A DNA stretch of 64,000 bases. It comes from Ophiosphaerella korrae (taxonomy: Eukaryota > Ascomycota > Dothideomycetes > Pleosporales > Phaeosphaeriaceae). The notes under the pieces are model-generated. The model was not told where the DNA came from, did no database searches, and was given only the letters and a program-made list of their open reading frames with translations. A program made the position numbers and the translations under genes. The DNA is taken from positions 1 through 64,000 of the forward strand of contig JALNQF010000147.1 in NCBI GenBank assembly GCA_028456385.1, in the 5' to 3' direction. Positions 25,701-39,680 of this stretch are shown piece after piece. Positions within the stretch are counted from its first letter, which is position 1; every line of letters begins with the position of its first letter.

Positions 25701-28700
25701 AAAATAGTTAAGGTTATCTTCTAGTTCCTATATATCTTTTTATAGTTATCTTTTCTTGTCTATACCTATCTCTTTTACTAAGTAGTAGTTCTTACTATTA
25801 TAGAACTAATATTCTAAGATTTCTTTAACTTCTTATTCTTTCTATTCTCTATACGTATCTACTTTATATACTAGTAGTTCTACGTTTTATAGTACTATCT
25901 CTAGTAGTACTATATAGAAGGTTAGGTATATCCTTATTTTATTTAGTAGCTTTAGTTTAAATATAACTAGTATAACTTTTATCTTAATTTTATATAGTCT
26001 TATCTTAATATAGTCTAATTTTAAACTTAGTTATTTACTCTTAATATTTTTTCGTACTAACTATACTTTTTCTCCTTTTCTAAATTAAGATCCTTTCTAG
26101 TATTTCTTGTTATAGTATTTTACTATCTAATTGTATAGAAACTCTACGTCCTATCTTAGCTAATTGTATATTTCTTTAAGTCTATTAGTAAGGTTTTCTC
26201 CTCTTAGAGACTAAGATTCTTTAGATCTTAGTATTTAATATATACTTAAGTTAAATCTATAATTTATAAAAAAAGATAATACTCTTATTACTATATTCTT
26301 TGCGCTATTGTTTACTAACTATACTATAGGTAGTAGCTATACCTAGTTATTCTAGTTGTAGTTAAGGTAATATCTTAAGTACTATTCTACTATCTAATTT
26401 ATTTATTTAGATTATCTATCTATTAAGAAGTAATATACTATTAATATTATATAATTAATTCCTTTTTATACTATTATTATTTTCTATAGTTTAAATATAA
26501 ATCTTACGTCTCTATCTATAATAATCTTGTCTAGAAGTCTATATTAACTAATTACAGTCCCTAGAATCTAATATATAGTAACCTTTATCCTACTTTATTC
26601 TTTATATAGCCTAAAGTATAAATATTTTATAAGCTTATCTACTATTATTAGAATTCTATTATATTTAACTCTTAATATTAGGTCTTTTAACTTAGGTAGC
26701 TTTGTAATAAAGTCTATTATAATAACTTCTTATAGTTATTCTAGTAATTCTATTAGTTATAGTATTTTATATAGTATATATCTACTATATATATATCTAT
26801 AATATTCTATATAGTCTTGTAGTACCTCTATTACTAGTTATATTACTTTTAGGATATAGTAGTCTTATAATAATCTATCTAAGGTTTTATTAATTCTTTA
26901 GAGTCTATATATTAGTAATTTATAGAATTATTATATAAATTCTCTTTAGATCTTTCTTAGAATATATATCCTTCTATAGGCTTCTATAAATCCTTCTTAA
27001 TTCTCTAGTTTTTCTATTTCTTTAGATACTTCTTGTATTATTCTCTAAATCTATTTATCTAGCTCGCTACTATTTCTTTTAAGTGTTATAGCTATTTTAA
27101 GTATATTTAGGACTAAATATCCTTCTTTATTCTTAACTAGAACTATACTAGTAGCGTTTACTTCTTTTTATAAGTCTAGTCTTTTACTAAAAGTATCTAT
27201 AAATTAGTTGTCTTTCTTTTTTATATATATATTTTCTAAGTTAAATATTAATAAGAATTCCTACTATCTTATATAGTATTATAATAAGTCCTTATTTATT
27301 ATAAATCTTATAAGATTTTTATAGTTTATGTAGACTTTTATTTAGTAATTTACTCTTTATAAGTATACTCTTTATTACTTAAATACTTTATAAGTTACTA
27401 GTATCTCCTTGTTATAAATTAAGTAGTTAAGCTTAGCTAGCTTTATTTTCTTAGAGAAGTATTTAACTAAGTATTCTTGTTTAGTCCTTAGGTCTTCCTA
27501 TATTAGTACTATTCTATAGACTAAGTTAAAGGCGTCTATTTTTACTATTACTAGTAGGTCTAGGTTATATATCCTAATAACTAGATTCTCTATAAACTTT
27601 CTTTTAATTTTATTAAATTCCTTATCGTATTCCTTTATCTATTTAAATAGTATATCTTTTTTTATAAGCCTTATTATAAGTTCTATATCTTTAGACTATC
27701 TTACTATTAACTTCCTATAAAAGTTTACTAGCCTATAAAATTATTATACTTCTTTTATGTGTTTTAGTCTTAGCTATTTATTAATTAACTTAATCTTTTC
27801 TAGGTTAATTTTTATTTTTCTTAGTTTAATAATAAATCTAAGGAAATTTATTTCCTTTATATAGAATTTACATTTTCTTATTTTAAGAAATAGTTTATTT
27901 TCTACTAGCCTTTCTAGTACCTTGTACACGTATTATATATATTCTTCTTCTATTTCTAAGAATATAAAGATATTATCTAAGTATATAAATATAAATACAT
28001 CTAAGTACTCTATTAGTACTATATTAATTCTTTGTTAAAATACTACTAGTGCGTTTATTAATCTAAAGAGTATACGTAGGGATTCATATAGTCTATATTA
28101 CGTTCTAAACACTATTTTCTATTTTTTACCTTCTTTAATTCTAATTTAGTAGTAGGGGTTTTAGATATCTAGTTTTATAAAGATCTTTACTTTCTATAGC
28201 TTATCTTATATTTTATCTATTTATAGTAAGAGATATTAGTTCTTACTTATAATTATATTAGTCTTTCTAAAATCTATATAAGGTCTCTTATTATCTATTC
28301 CTTTCTTATCTATAAATATAAGTCTATATACTACTAAAGATTTAGATTCTTGTATCTATTCTTTTCTTATTATATTTTTAATAAATACGTATTTAATTTT
28401 AGATTCTTTTTTAGTCTTCTTATAGACTAAGCTCTATCTTACGTCTTTATCTTCTACTAGTTCTATTACTAAGTCCTATAGCTAATATTCTAGAAGATAG
28501 TCTTTAGGTTCTATAAGCTATTTTTCTTATTTCTTATATTCTTTAAGAAATTTCCCTTTATAAGTATTTATATTAGCTTTTAATATACCTATTTTGTAGT
28601 AGTTATTTTTTTCTATTCTCTAATTAATATATAGGTTAGTTATTTATAACTATAGTATTCCTAGAATTATATCTTGTTTGTTATTAATTGTTATTATATC

Positions 28701-31170
28701 TATAACTATATTTTTAATTATTATCCTTACTAGTTCTAGTGTAGAAGGAACTATTTTAAACCTAATAGGTTCTAAGAATAGTATTCCTTTAAATATACTT
28801 AGTTATTAAGGGTATTTCTTTATTATAGAACGTAGTCCTTATATTTTTATAAACTTTTATAATATAATATTCTTTATAGCTTTAGTATTAATTATTATTT
28901 ATACTTTCTTTCCTTAGTATATTCCTTTTTTCGTTATATATAGGCTTCTTATACCTTCTAGCTATTTTTACTTAAGTAGTTTTATAAATTATCTATCTTT
29001 TTAAAGTTATAGCCTTACTTTAAGCTCATATTTCTTATATTTTAGGTGTTTATTATACGTCTATTTGTACTATAGTCCTCCTTAGATATATTTCTTAGAT
29101 AGTTTTAGTCCTAGCCTTACTACTAGGTACTCTTCTTCTATTATTATTTCCTATCCTTAGATATCTTTTCCTAGAATTACTCTTATATAATTATAGCCTC
29201 TTCTTCTTATAAGCTATATATAGTTATTTACTTTTAAATTCCTAAATATAATATAATTCTTATCTAGGTATAATAGCTATAATACTTTAAAGTATACTAG
29301 ATATTTAGGGTTTATTATTTTATTATCTTCTTCCTAGTATTTATTTTTTCTAAGTATATCTATAGTTAAGATATAGTAAACTACTAGTACCCTTAGTATA
29401 TAGGCTTTATTAATTAATTACGTTTTTCTTATAAGAAACTACTATTCTCTTTACGTAAGTATTCTTCCTACTATAACTATATATTACTTTATCTATTCTT
29501 AAAATAGTATAAACTTTATTTCTTTAAAGTTTTGTTCTTTCTAGTCTTTATACGCTTTTTCTATACTTATAACTAGTAAGTATTTCTAAGTAAACTACTA
29601 TTATTTATTTCGTTCTTTTATATTTATTATTATATAGCTATTATAGCTATATATAGTTAGCTACGCGTATTCTATACCTTTTAAGTTAGCTTATTTCTTA
29701 CTTTCTTATAGTCTTTTAGAGGAAGCTATAGTAGTTTCTTTATCTAGTACTAGCTCTTTAGCCTAGATTAATAGAATCTAAGGTTTTTCTCTTTCTAAGT
29801 CTTCTATTAGTAGGTCTATTACGTACGCTATTTCTTCTAGCTACGCTTTTATTCTATTTTCTTTTATTACTACTACTTTATTTTTCTATAAGAACTATCT
29901 TACTCTTTACTTACTAGATAGATATATATAGTAGTTATCCTTATAGTAAAAGGTTTAATAGAGTATTATATATTATAGTTCTTTACTCCTAGCTATCTTC
30001 TTCTAAGGTTTAGCCTATACTTTTAGTACTTCTTACTTACTTTTAGTTATCTTTAACTAAGCTTCTTTATCTTTCTTATAGTCTTTACTTCTATAGTCTT
30101 TAATAAAGTATCCTAGTTTTCTATATTTATAATATACTATATCCTTTTTCTTTTATAATTAGTAGTCTTTTACGTAGTAGCCTTTTTTATAATAGTTAAA
30201 GTACGTAAAGTCTTTATTTTTCTTCTTTTTCTTATCCTTATAAGCGTTAAAGATTATAGAGTTTCTAGTATCCTAATTTCTAAGTTAGCTCCTTTACTTT
30301 TTCTTCTTCTATTCTTAAAGATTATTATTAATTTTTATTACCTATTATTTTATAGCTTCTCTAATTCTTAGTTTTTCTATATAAATTATTTTAAATTAGA
30401 TTTTTATATTTAGTCTTTATTTAAATTGTAATATTAAGGCTAATTTATTCTGTTCTATATTTTATAATAATTATTTAAAATATAATATATATTTAGAGAT
30501 ACTTTTACTTTATATAAGCCTTTTAAGTTTTTCTTTAGCTTATTAAGTAATATTAGTATCCCTTAATACTACTCTTATTTGTTTAGTAAAGTATTTATTA
30601 CTTCTAAAAATAGCTTTAGTTTTATCTTTCTATATTATTAAGGCGTATATTATATAGTCTATCTAGTAAGGTTTAAACTATCTTATTATATCTTCTTTAA
30701 AGTATATTCTAGTATATATTACTTTCTTCTCTTCTATATTAAAGTATAGTACTTATATATCTATCTAAAGTTATACTAATACTATAAAAGGTCTAAGTTT
30801 TTCTCTTATTCTATTAAATTTCTTAAGTATAGGTATCTTAAGTAGTTTCTTTATTGCGCTTATCTCTAGTCTTTAGGTAATTAGTTCTATCTAGTTCTAA
30901 CCTTTAATAATAGCTTTAATTTATAATTTATTCTATTTTAAGTAGTCTTATAGTTCTTTGTTTTATATTTCTAAAGCGTTAATTACTATCTTTATATCTT
31001 CTTTTTCTAAGATTAAGTTATTTATATAATTTCTAATTACTATCTATACTATATTATCTAATTTATAACTACTTATAAGTACCTTAGCTACTTATTTAGT
31101 TAAACTTTCTACTTTTATATTAGCTAGACTATACGCTACTTACGCTTTGCTTCTTGTAATAACTAAATTA
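25690..31170 (-). pseudogene. B4 gag-pol relic with chromodomain
   Basis: Read on minus. CCHC knuckles are at about 30235-30110, protease near 28905-28860, RT at about 28350-27930, integrase at about 26860-26290 and the chromodomain at about 25870-25690. Order and spacing match B1. Frames are broken by TAA and TAG codons throughout, consistent with RIP. Confidence 0.85.
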
Positions 31171-31176
31171 GTAAGG

Positions 31177-31604
31177 TATAATAGGGTTACTAGGGTTAAC
31201 TTCCTTATAACCTTCTAGAATATTAGTAGATTAAAAGTTAATAACAAAAGCTTGTGTTATAATTAGTAATAACTATAAATAATAGTTAATTTGTGTATAT
31301 AATGTTAAGTATTAGCATTCTAGGTTAGAGATTAGATTACAAATATTTTCCTAATAATACGCATTCTATTAACTATATACTTATACTAATCTATTTATAT
31401 AATACTATAGATTACTACTAATCTATTTATATATAACTATAGATTACCTTAATCTATTTATATATTATTATAGATTACTACTACGTGTCCTAGTTATAAG
31501 TAGTTTCTTAATTAAGGTCGTTACTCTACTCGTCCTATACTTCGTTAGTATCTAAGTTAAGACTAATTAGTTCTATCTTAATTTCTCTTGTTACGCCTAT
31601 AACA
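31177..31604 (-). repeat. 5' LTR of B4 with three 31-bp units
   Basis: A 428-bp LTR with three tandem units of about 31 bp at about 31385-31480. It ends in cctataaca on plus and is followed by the target duplication atagt. Confidence 0.9.
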
Positions 31605-32645
31605 ATAGTTTTACTTAAAGTTTATAGTACTTTCTTTTTACTAGTACTAGTGCTAATCTTCTAGAAAATAATATATACTAAAAAATAGTAGTTTAACTAC
31701 TTTATAAGTTAGAAAGCTTTAACTTATATTTATAATATATACTTAATTTAAAATATAATTATACTAAGTATTAAAATTTAATAGTAGTATTAAAAAAATT
31801 CTATTAAATAATTATTAATTACTAATACTTAATTTATAAATACTAAGTAATAAAAAACTTTAATCTATATTAAAACTTTTACTAGCTAGTACTAAAAATT
31901 TAAATTTCTATAAGCTAATAGCTAAGTATACTAATATAGTATATAACTACTATTATATAGATATATAAAAAAATAAAAACTTTAATTTTTTTTAAAAGCT
32001 AGCTTCTTAAACTAAAATATTACTAGGTTATAACTTTTTTTTATACTTAGAATATATATAAGATAAAAATATACTATAAATAGTATACTATAGATTTAGT
32101 AAAAACTTATAAAATATATACTAAAACTAAGTCTTTATAAAATTTAACTTAAAAATTTACTATACTAACTATTTTAATAAAAAAAGTACTAAGTATAGTT
32201 AATAATATATTATAACTTTTATATAAAATAATAAAATAAAATAAATATTAAACTTTAAATATATTATTTAGCTAAAACTACTTAGTAAACTATATTGTTA
32301 ACTTAATATAATTCTTTAATAAGTACTAAATACTTTCTTAGCTACTTTTTATAAATATATTGTAAAAAAATTTAACTTAGATATAAACTTTACTTTCTTT
32401 AACTAAAGTAGTTTCTTAATATATAAACAAGTTACTAAAGCTTTTTTTAATAACAAGGCTATCTTAAATAACTTAATTAATAATACTAAACTAAATATTA
32501 GCTAATTATTATTACATTAGCTTATACTAAAGCTAAAAAATATAAAAAAGCTAGAAAATAATTTATTACTAAATACTATAATTTATATAAACTTATAACA
32601 AGAAATAGTTTTTATATTTTAAAATAAACTTAAATAATTACTTAC
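31605..32645. other. Unassigned AT-rich sequence right of B4
   Basis: About 1.04 kb of AT-rich, RIP-like sequence continuing the locus that B4 interrupted. I see no LTR, knuckle, RT or integrase motif and no usable open frame. It ends at the 5' LTR of element C. Confidence 0.6.
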
Positions 32646-33087
32646 TATTGTAGTTATAACAAGAGAAAACCAACTTGGGCTAATTAGCTCTACCCTAGAT
32701 ACTAATAGTACGTATAATCTATAGGGCAATAAACTTAATTAAGAAACTAACTACAATAGAGATACGTAACAAATTCGCGATTTACGATCTTAGTAAATTT
32801 AAAGTATAAAGCTAAGTACGTAATAGATTTATAATTCGCGATCTTAGTAAATACAAAGTATAAAGCTAGCTAAGAAATATAGGTATATAGTTAGTAGTAA
32901 TACGTATTATTAGGATAGTATTAGTAATCTAATCTTTAACCTAAAATACTAATACTTAACATTATATATATAAATTAACTATTATTTATAGTTATTACTA
33001 ATTACAAATATAAGCTTTTATTATTACCTTATAATCTACTAATAACCTAGAAGTTATTAGGAAGTCGACCCTAGTATATCTATTACA
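32646..33087 (+). repeat. 5' LTR of C
   Basis: A 442-bp LTR from tattgtag to tattaca. It contains a direct duplication of about 54 bp (32761-32814 and 32815-32868), each copy ending agtataaagcta. It keeps CpG-containing bits (ttcgcgat, tacgatc) that read TA-rich in the other C LTRs. Confidence 0.87.
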
Positions 33088-33109
33088 CCTTACTAATTTA
33101 GTTATTACA

Positions 33110-36100
33110 AGGAGTAAAGTATAAGTAGTATATAGTCTAGCTAATATAATAGTAGAGAGTTTAACTAAATAAGTAGCTAAAGCTCCTATAAGTAGTTACA
33201 AGTTAGATAATACTATATAGAAAGTAGTTAGAGAATATATAAATAACTTAATCTCTAAAAAAGAAGATATAAAAATAGTAATTAATATCTTAAAAACTTA
33301 AAACAAGAAACTCTAAGAGTATATAAAGTAAAACAAAGCTTAGATTAAAGCTATTATTAAAGGATAAAACTAAATAGAATAAATTATATAACGCCTAGAA
33401 ATAAGTATAATAAAGAAACTACTAAAGATACCTATTCTTAAAAAATTTAATAGAATAAAGGAGAAACAAAGACCCTTTATATTATTAGTATAACTCTAGA
33501 TAGATATATAAATACTATACTTTAATATAGAAGAAAAGAAGGTAATATATATAAGAATACACCTTAAACAAAACGTAATAATATAGTTTAAACCTTACTA
33601 GATAGATTATATAATATATACTCTAATAATCTAAAAAGATAAAACTAGAGCTATCTTTAGAAGTTATAAATACTTTACTAAATAAATAAAAGTAGTATTT
33701 AGGGATATAGATATTACCTAATAGGCTAAAGAAAAGTTAGAAAAGCTTATACAAAATAAGAGTATTCTAGAATATATATTATAATTTAAATAACTATTAT
33801 AAAATATAGAATAGAATAAGTTAGCCTTAATATTATAATTTAAACAAGGACTAAACTTAAAAATCTAATACAAGATAATCTATATAGAGAAACCTAGAAC
33901 ACTAAAAGCCCTAAAGTAATAAGTAATATAAATTAATAATAATCTCTAAGAATAGAAGAAAAACAAGTATAAAAGATCTACCTAGAATTAGGATAAGAGA
34001 GACCTTATAATCCTTAACGCTAAGAAGGATAGAAAAAAGAATAAGAATAAAGACTTTATATATATTAACTATAGTAAAAAAAGCTACTATATAAAAGATT
34101 ACTAATTATAAAAGAAGAAGGATATAGTATATTATAAATATAGAAAACTAAGATACTTTATAAAAGACTATAGAAGTAAAGACTATAAAAGAGATAAAGA
34201 AGCTAAGTTAAAGATAACTAAAAGTAAAAAAGAAGTACTAAAAGTATAAGCTAAACCTTAAAAGAAAGTAGCTATAAGTAAAGAACTATAATATAATACT
34301 CTATTAGACCTTTTATAATAAAGATAACTACTATATATATCTTTCTAGTAAATAGAGAGTAGGATATTTACTATAAAAGAATAGAGTAGTAGTAATAAAA
34401 GAAAGTAGAATAAAAGTATAGCTAGAAGAAATAGCCTATATAATAGACTTACTAGTAGAAAATCTAGATAGAAAAGAGCCCTAGATTCTATTAATCTAGG
34501 CTAAAGAACTAGTACTACATAAAGAGACTACGATAGCTTTCTCTAAAGAACTATAAGAAAGTAAAAGATAAGTTAGTATAAAAGTTATAAAATACTCCTA
34601 GTTAATAATATATAGCTATAATAGCTATATAAGTATAGATATAGAAAGATAAAATAAATAGTAGAAGTTTATCTAGAAATACTTACTAGTTATAAGTATA
34701 GAAGAAGCGTATAAAGACTAGAAAGAACGTAATCTTAAAGAAATAAAGTTTATACTATTTTAAGAATAGATAAAGTAATATATAGTTATAGTAAGAAAGA
34801 TACTTATATTAAGAGAATAGTAGTACTTTATAAGAAAAACGTAATAGATTAATAAAGCCTATATACTAAGAGTACTAGTAGTATACTATATCCTAAGAAT
34901 AAAGATACCTAGAAAAAGTAAATACTAAGAAGGAGATAATAAGAATATAGACCCTAAGTACCTAGTACATTTTAAAGTATTATAGATATTATACCTAGAG
35001 AAGAATTATATAATATATAGAAACTCTAAAGTAAATAATAAAGTATAGCTTATAAGAAGAAAAGGCTATAACTATACAAGAGTAATCCTAGTAAAAGACG
35101 TCTAAGGATAAGAAATTATACCTAAGGAAGGTTACGTAGTAATAAAGCCTAGACTAAAACTACCTAAAAAATACGTCTAAGGAGGACTATAGTATAAATA
35201 CAAGTATAATAAATATCTAAAATATAAAGAATATAAACTTAAAGTAGGGCTATAGCCCTAGAAAGATAGATAATTTACAAAAATACCTAAGTAAGAAAGG
35301 CTAGAAGGTATAAGAGGCCTATATATTATAAAGACAAGTACTTACTAGAGAAAGAAAGTATAATTAATAATTAATAGTAAAGCTACAAGAAACTTTATAT
35401 TAAAGAAGTTAATAGAAAGCTATAGAATAAAGTATATAATAAAGAAATACCCTTAATAACTAAGTATAATTAAAGGAAAACTATTCTAAGAACTAATTAA
35501 ATTTAAAACAGTACCCTCTATACAAGAACTAGAAGAGATAACAATTAAGAACGTAGTTATAGATATAACAACAATTAATAACAAATAAGATATAATACTA
35601 GGAATACTATAGTTATAAATAACTAACCTATATATTAATTAGAGAATAAGAAAAATTAACTACTAGAGTATAGACACATTAAAGGCTAATATAAATACCT
35701 ATAAGAGAGAATTCCTAGAAGAATATAAGAAATAGTAAAAATAGCTTATAGAACTAAAAGATTACCTTCTAGAATATTAGCTATAGGACGTAGTAATAGA
35801 TCTAAAAGAAGATAAAGACGTAAGATAGAGCCTAGTTTATAGAAAAATAGAAGAAGAATCTAAGATTAAATATACGTTTATTAAAAACGCACTAAAGAAA
35901 GGATAAATATAAGAATCTAAGTCTTTAGTAGTATATAGACTTATATTTATAGATAAAAAAAAGATAAGTAATAAAAGACCTTACGCAAACTTTAGAAAGA
36001 CTAATATAATTATAAACAAGAACTAATACCTCTTACTATAAATAGACGTAATATAAGATAGACTATAAAAAGTAAGAATCTTTACAAAACTAGATATCTA

Positions 36101-38590
36101 GAACGCCTACTACTAGATTAGAATTAAGAAAGGTAATAAGTAGAAAATAGCGTTTAGAACACAATATAAACTATATAAATATCTAGTTATACTCTTTAGC
36201 TTAATAAACGTACTAGTAGCCTTCTAAGAAAGAATAAATATAGTACTAAAAGAATACTTAGACGTATTTATATTTATATACTTAGATAATATCTTTATAT
36301 TCTTAGAAATAGAAGAAGAATACGTATAATATATATACAAACTACTAGAAAAACTAGTAGAAAGTAAATTATTTTTTAAGATAAGAAAATATAAATTCTA
36401 TATAAAAGAAATAGACTTCTATAGATTTATTATTAAACTAGGAAAAATCAAGATTAATCTAGAAAAGATTAGATTAATTAACAAATAGCTTATACCTAGG
36501 AACCTAAAAGAGGTACAACAATTTTATAGACTAGCTAACTTCTATAGAAAGTTAATAGTAAGATAGTCTAAAGATATAAAACTAATAACAAGACTTATAA
36601 AAAAGGATACGCTATTTAAATAGATAAAGGAATACGATAAAGTATTTAATAAGATTAAAAAGAAATTTATAGAAAACCTAGTTATTAGAATATATAACTT
36701 AGACCTACTAGTAATAGTAAAAATAGACGCATCTAACTTAGTCTATAGAATAGCACTAATATAGGAAGACCTAAAGACTAAAAAAGAATACTTAGTTAAA
36801 TACTTTTCTAAGAAGATAAAAATAGTAGAACTTAACTACCTAATCTATAATAAAGAGATACTAGCAATCTATAAAGTATTTAAATAATAGAGAGTATACC
36901 TATAAAGAGTAAAATACTAAATAAAGGTCTATATAGACTATAGGAATCTTATAAGATTTATATTAAATAAAGAACTATTATAATAATATATAAAATAGTA
37001 GGAATTCCTATTAATATTTAATATAGAAATTATATATACAAATAAGAAAGATAACTAATTTATAGATACTCTTAGTAGAAGACTAAACTTATAAAAAGAA
37101 GTAAGCGCTACTAGTATAGTTCTAGTTAAGAACAAGGAAGGATATTTAGTCCTAAATATACCTAAAATAGCCGTAACACTTAAAAGAACAAGTAGTAAGC
37201 TAGATAAATAGATTTAGAAAATAACGCAAAAAGTATCTAAAGAAGTAGAAAAACTAGAAACTTAAGAAAGACTAGTATAAGCCTATAGAAGAATATATAT
37301 CTTAAGGAAGATCTAAAGAGAATATATATAATAATTCTATAAATTACTAGTATATAGTTACTAAGGTATTAAAAAAATATTAGATAGACTACTACAAGAT
37401 TATTATATTCTAAAAGTAAGACAACTAGTAATAAAGGTACTATAAGATTATATAGAATATTAAAGAAATAAGTATAGTAAATACGAACTATATAAGATAC
37501 TATAACTAGTAGAAGTACTAGAATAACTATAGATAGTTATTATAATAGACTTAATTACAAAGCTACTAAAGTTAAAAGATCTAATATTAGGAGTTAAGTA
37601 TAATAGAATCCTAATAATAGTAGATAAACTTATAAAGTACTTATACTTTAGACTATATAAAGAAAAAAGTAGAATAGAAATCGCTATATATTAGATCCTA
37701 GGAACTATAATTAGTTAATATAGACTACTAGATAAGATTATTATAGATAGAGATATAAGATTTATATTAAAATTATAGAGAATAGTAATAGTATAATTAT
37801 AAATTAAATACGTAATATCTACTATATACTACTTATAAGTAGATAGATAATTAAAAAGAATAAATTAGATAGTAGAATAATACTTAAGATACTATCTTAA
37901 CTATAACTAGAATAATTAGGTATAGTTTCTACGTATAGTATAGTTAGTATATAATAGCGCAAAGAATATAATAATAGAAGTATTACCTTTCTTTATAAAC
38001 TATAGATTTAACTCTAGTAAATATAGAATACTAAGACTAGAGATATCTTAGTCTCTAAGAGGAGAAAATTTCGCTAATAGACTTAAAAGTATACACGATT
38101 AATTAAGATAGGACGCAGAATTCCTATATAATTAAATAGTAAAGTATTATAACAAGAAATATAAAGAAAGACCCTAATTTAGAAAGAGAGAAAAAGTATA
38201 GTTAATATAAAAAAATATTAAGAGTAAAAGACTAAGCTTAAAATTAGACTATATTAAGATAAGACTATATAAAATTAAGAAAGAAGTTACGTTAGTTATA
38301 TTTAAACTAAAGCTACTAAACAAAATAAGGATATACTTAACTTTCTACGTAGTACTACTTAAGATAGTACTATAAAATATAGAACTACTAGTATATAAAG
38401 TATATATATATAGAGAATAAGAAGAATAAGAAGTAAAAGAAATTCTAGTATATTAGTTCTATAATAGTAAGAACTATTACTTAGTAAAATAGATAAGTAG
38501 AGATAAAAAAAGAGAACTATAAGAAAATATATAAGAGCTAGAAGATAACCTTAACTAATTTAAGAAACTAGAGGAGTTCTAAAGTTAAAA
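33110..38590 (+). pseudogene. C gag-pol relic with chromodomain
   Basis: Same domain order as B. Knuckle relics lie at about 34052-34190 and protease near 35370 (INSKATRNFI, expected DSGA). RT spans about 35930-36310, with FTKLDI, NAYY and YLDN. RNase H follows at about 36710-36890, integrase at about 37430-37960, and the chromodomain at about 38400-38580 (EVKEIL, NYYLVK, ELEDNL). The frame is broken by TAA and TAG. It is more diverged from B1, B2 and B4 than these are from each other. Confidence 0.87.
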
Positions 38591-38679
38591 CCCTCTAGAG
38601 CGCCTTATAGTAAACTAAGAAAATTAGTACTACTAATAATAAATAGAGAGACGTTAGGAATATCTAATATAATAGGAGC

Positions 38680-39235
38680 TAAAGCAGCCTCTATAGTATC
38701 CTTAAGGTCTATCTTAGCCTCTAAGGTACAAGACTATTTAGACAATTTAGCGTTATTATAAGCCTTTATCTTATAAAGATACTTAATATAAGAATAAAGA
38801 TTTACTAGCTTATAAAGAGTTAGCTTATATTTAGCCTTAGTAGTAGTAAGCTATAATAATAATATCTCTTAAGCTTAGTTAATAGCTCGCCTTATACAAC
38901 TTAGTAAGAAGAGACTATATAGAAATTAAATACTTATACTCTATAAGAGAAATACCTAAAGGAGTATATTTATATTAGATATTAGTAAGAATATATTTAC
39001 TACAATATTTACTATCTTTTAAAGAAATAAGATAAGTAAGCTTTAAGTAAGTATAATAAGCGTAGAGAAATATTTTAACTCTATTACGAGCAACATAAGT
39101 AATAAAAAGAAGTTTATTATAATTAGAATAAGAAGATATAAAGAATAATAAGGAATTAGAAATAAATAAAGAAACTAGACTAATAACCTTAGGCCTAGGG
39201 TAAAGAAATAAGAACTTACCTAGAGAAGAAAATAG
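38680..39235 (-). pseudogene. Antisense accessory ORF relic of C
   Basis: Minus-strand frame between the chromodomain and the middle LTR. Frame X reads PRPKVISLVSLFISNS soon after the purine tract and stays almost stop-free for about 100 codons. Frame Y from about 38885 reads YLYKIKAYNNAKLSK and later APIILDIPNVSL. These line up with B1 and B4 at the amino acid level despite clear nucleotide divergence, the best evidence that this antisense frame was once coding. Product unknown. Confidence 0.52.
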
Positions 39236-39680
39236 TATTATAGTTATAACAATAGAAGGCTAATTTAAGCTAGTTAGCTTTACTATAGATAATAAAAACA
39301 CGTATAACTTATAAGGTAATAAACTTAATTAGGAGACTAACTATAATAGAGACACGTAATAGATTTATAATTTATAATCTTAGTAAATATAAAGTATAAA
39401 GCTAAGCACGTAATAGATTTATAATTTACTATCTTAGTAAATATAAAGTATAAAGCTAGCTAAGAAATATAAGTATATAGTTAGTAGTAATGTCTATTAT
39501 TAGGATAGTATTAGTAATTTAATTATTAACTATAAGTAATAATACTAAGATAGTTACAAAACATCTTCTATTATTATAAGTATATTATAGATTACTATAT
39601 AAGCTTTTACTATTAACTCTTAATCTACTAATACCTATTTAGGCTATTAGGAAGTTAACTCTAGTAAGCTCTTTATATCT
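39236..39680 (+). repeat. Middle LTR of C (chimeric)
   Basis: It starts tattatag like a C LTR and carries the C-type duplication, but its distal part (tagttacaaaacatcttc, then ttttactattaactctta) resembles the B LTR instead. It stops near ctctagta without the usual attaca end and passes into internal sequence. It looks like a recombinant LTR; the right edge is approximate. Confidence 0.7.

Larger units (their letters stand above)
24589..31604 (-). mobile_element. Ty3/gypsy chromovirus B4, full length, RIP-inactivated
   Basis: A 7016-bp family B element on minus with a target duplication atagt at 24584-24588 and 31605-31609. The LTRs differ in length: 24589-25047 (459 bp, 3' side) and 31177-31604 (428 bp, 5' side). 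They share a tataatagggttac edge that differs from B1 and B2, so this is a sub-variant. The internal region aligns with B1 and B2 throughout. Confidence 0.92.
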
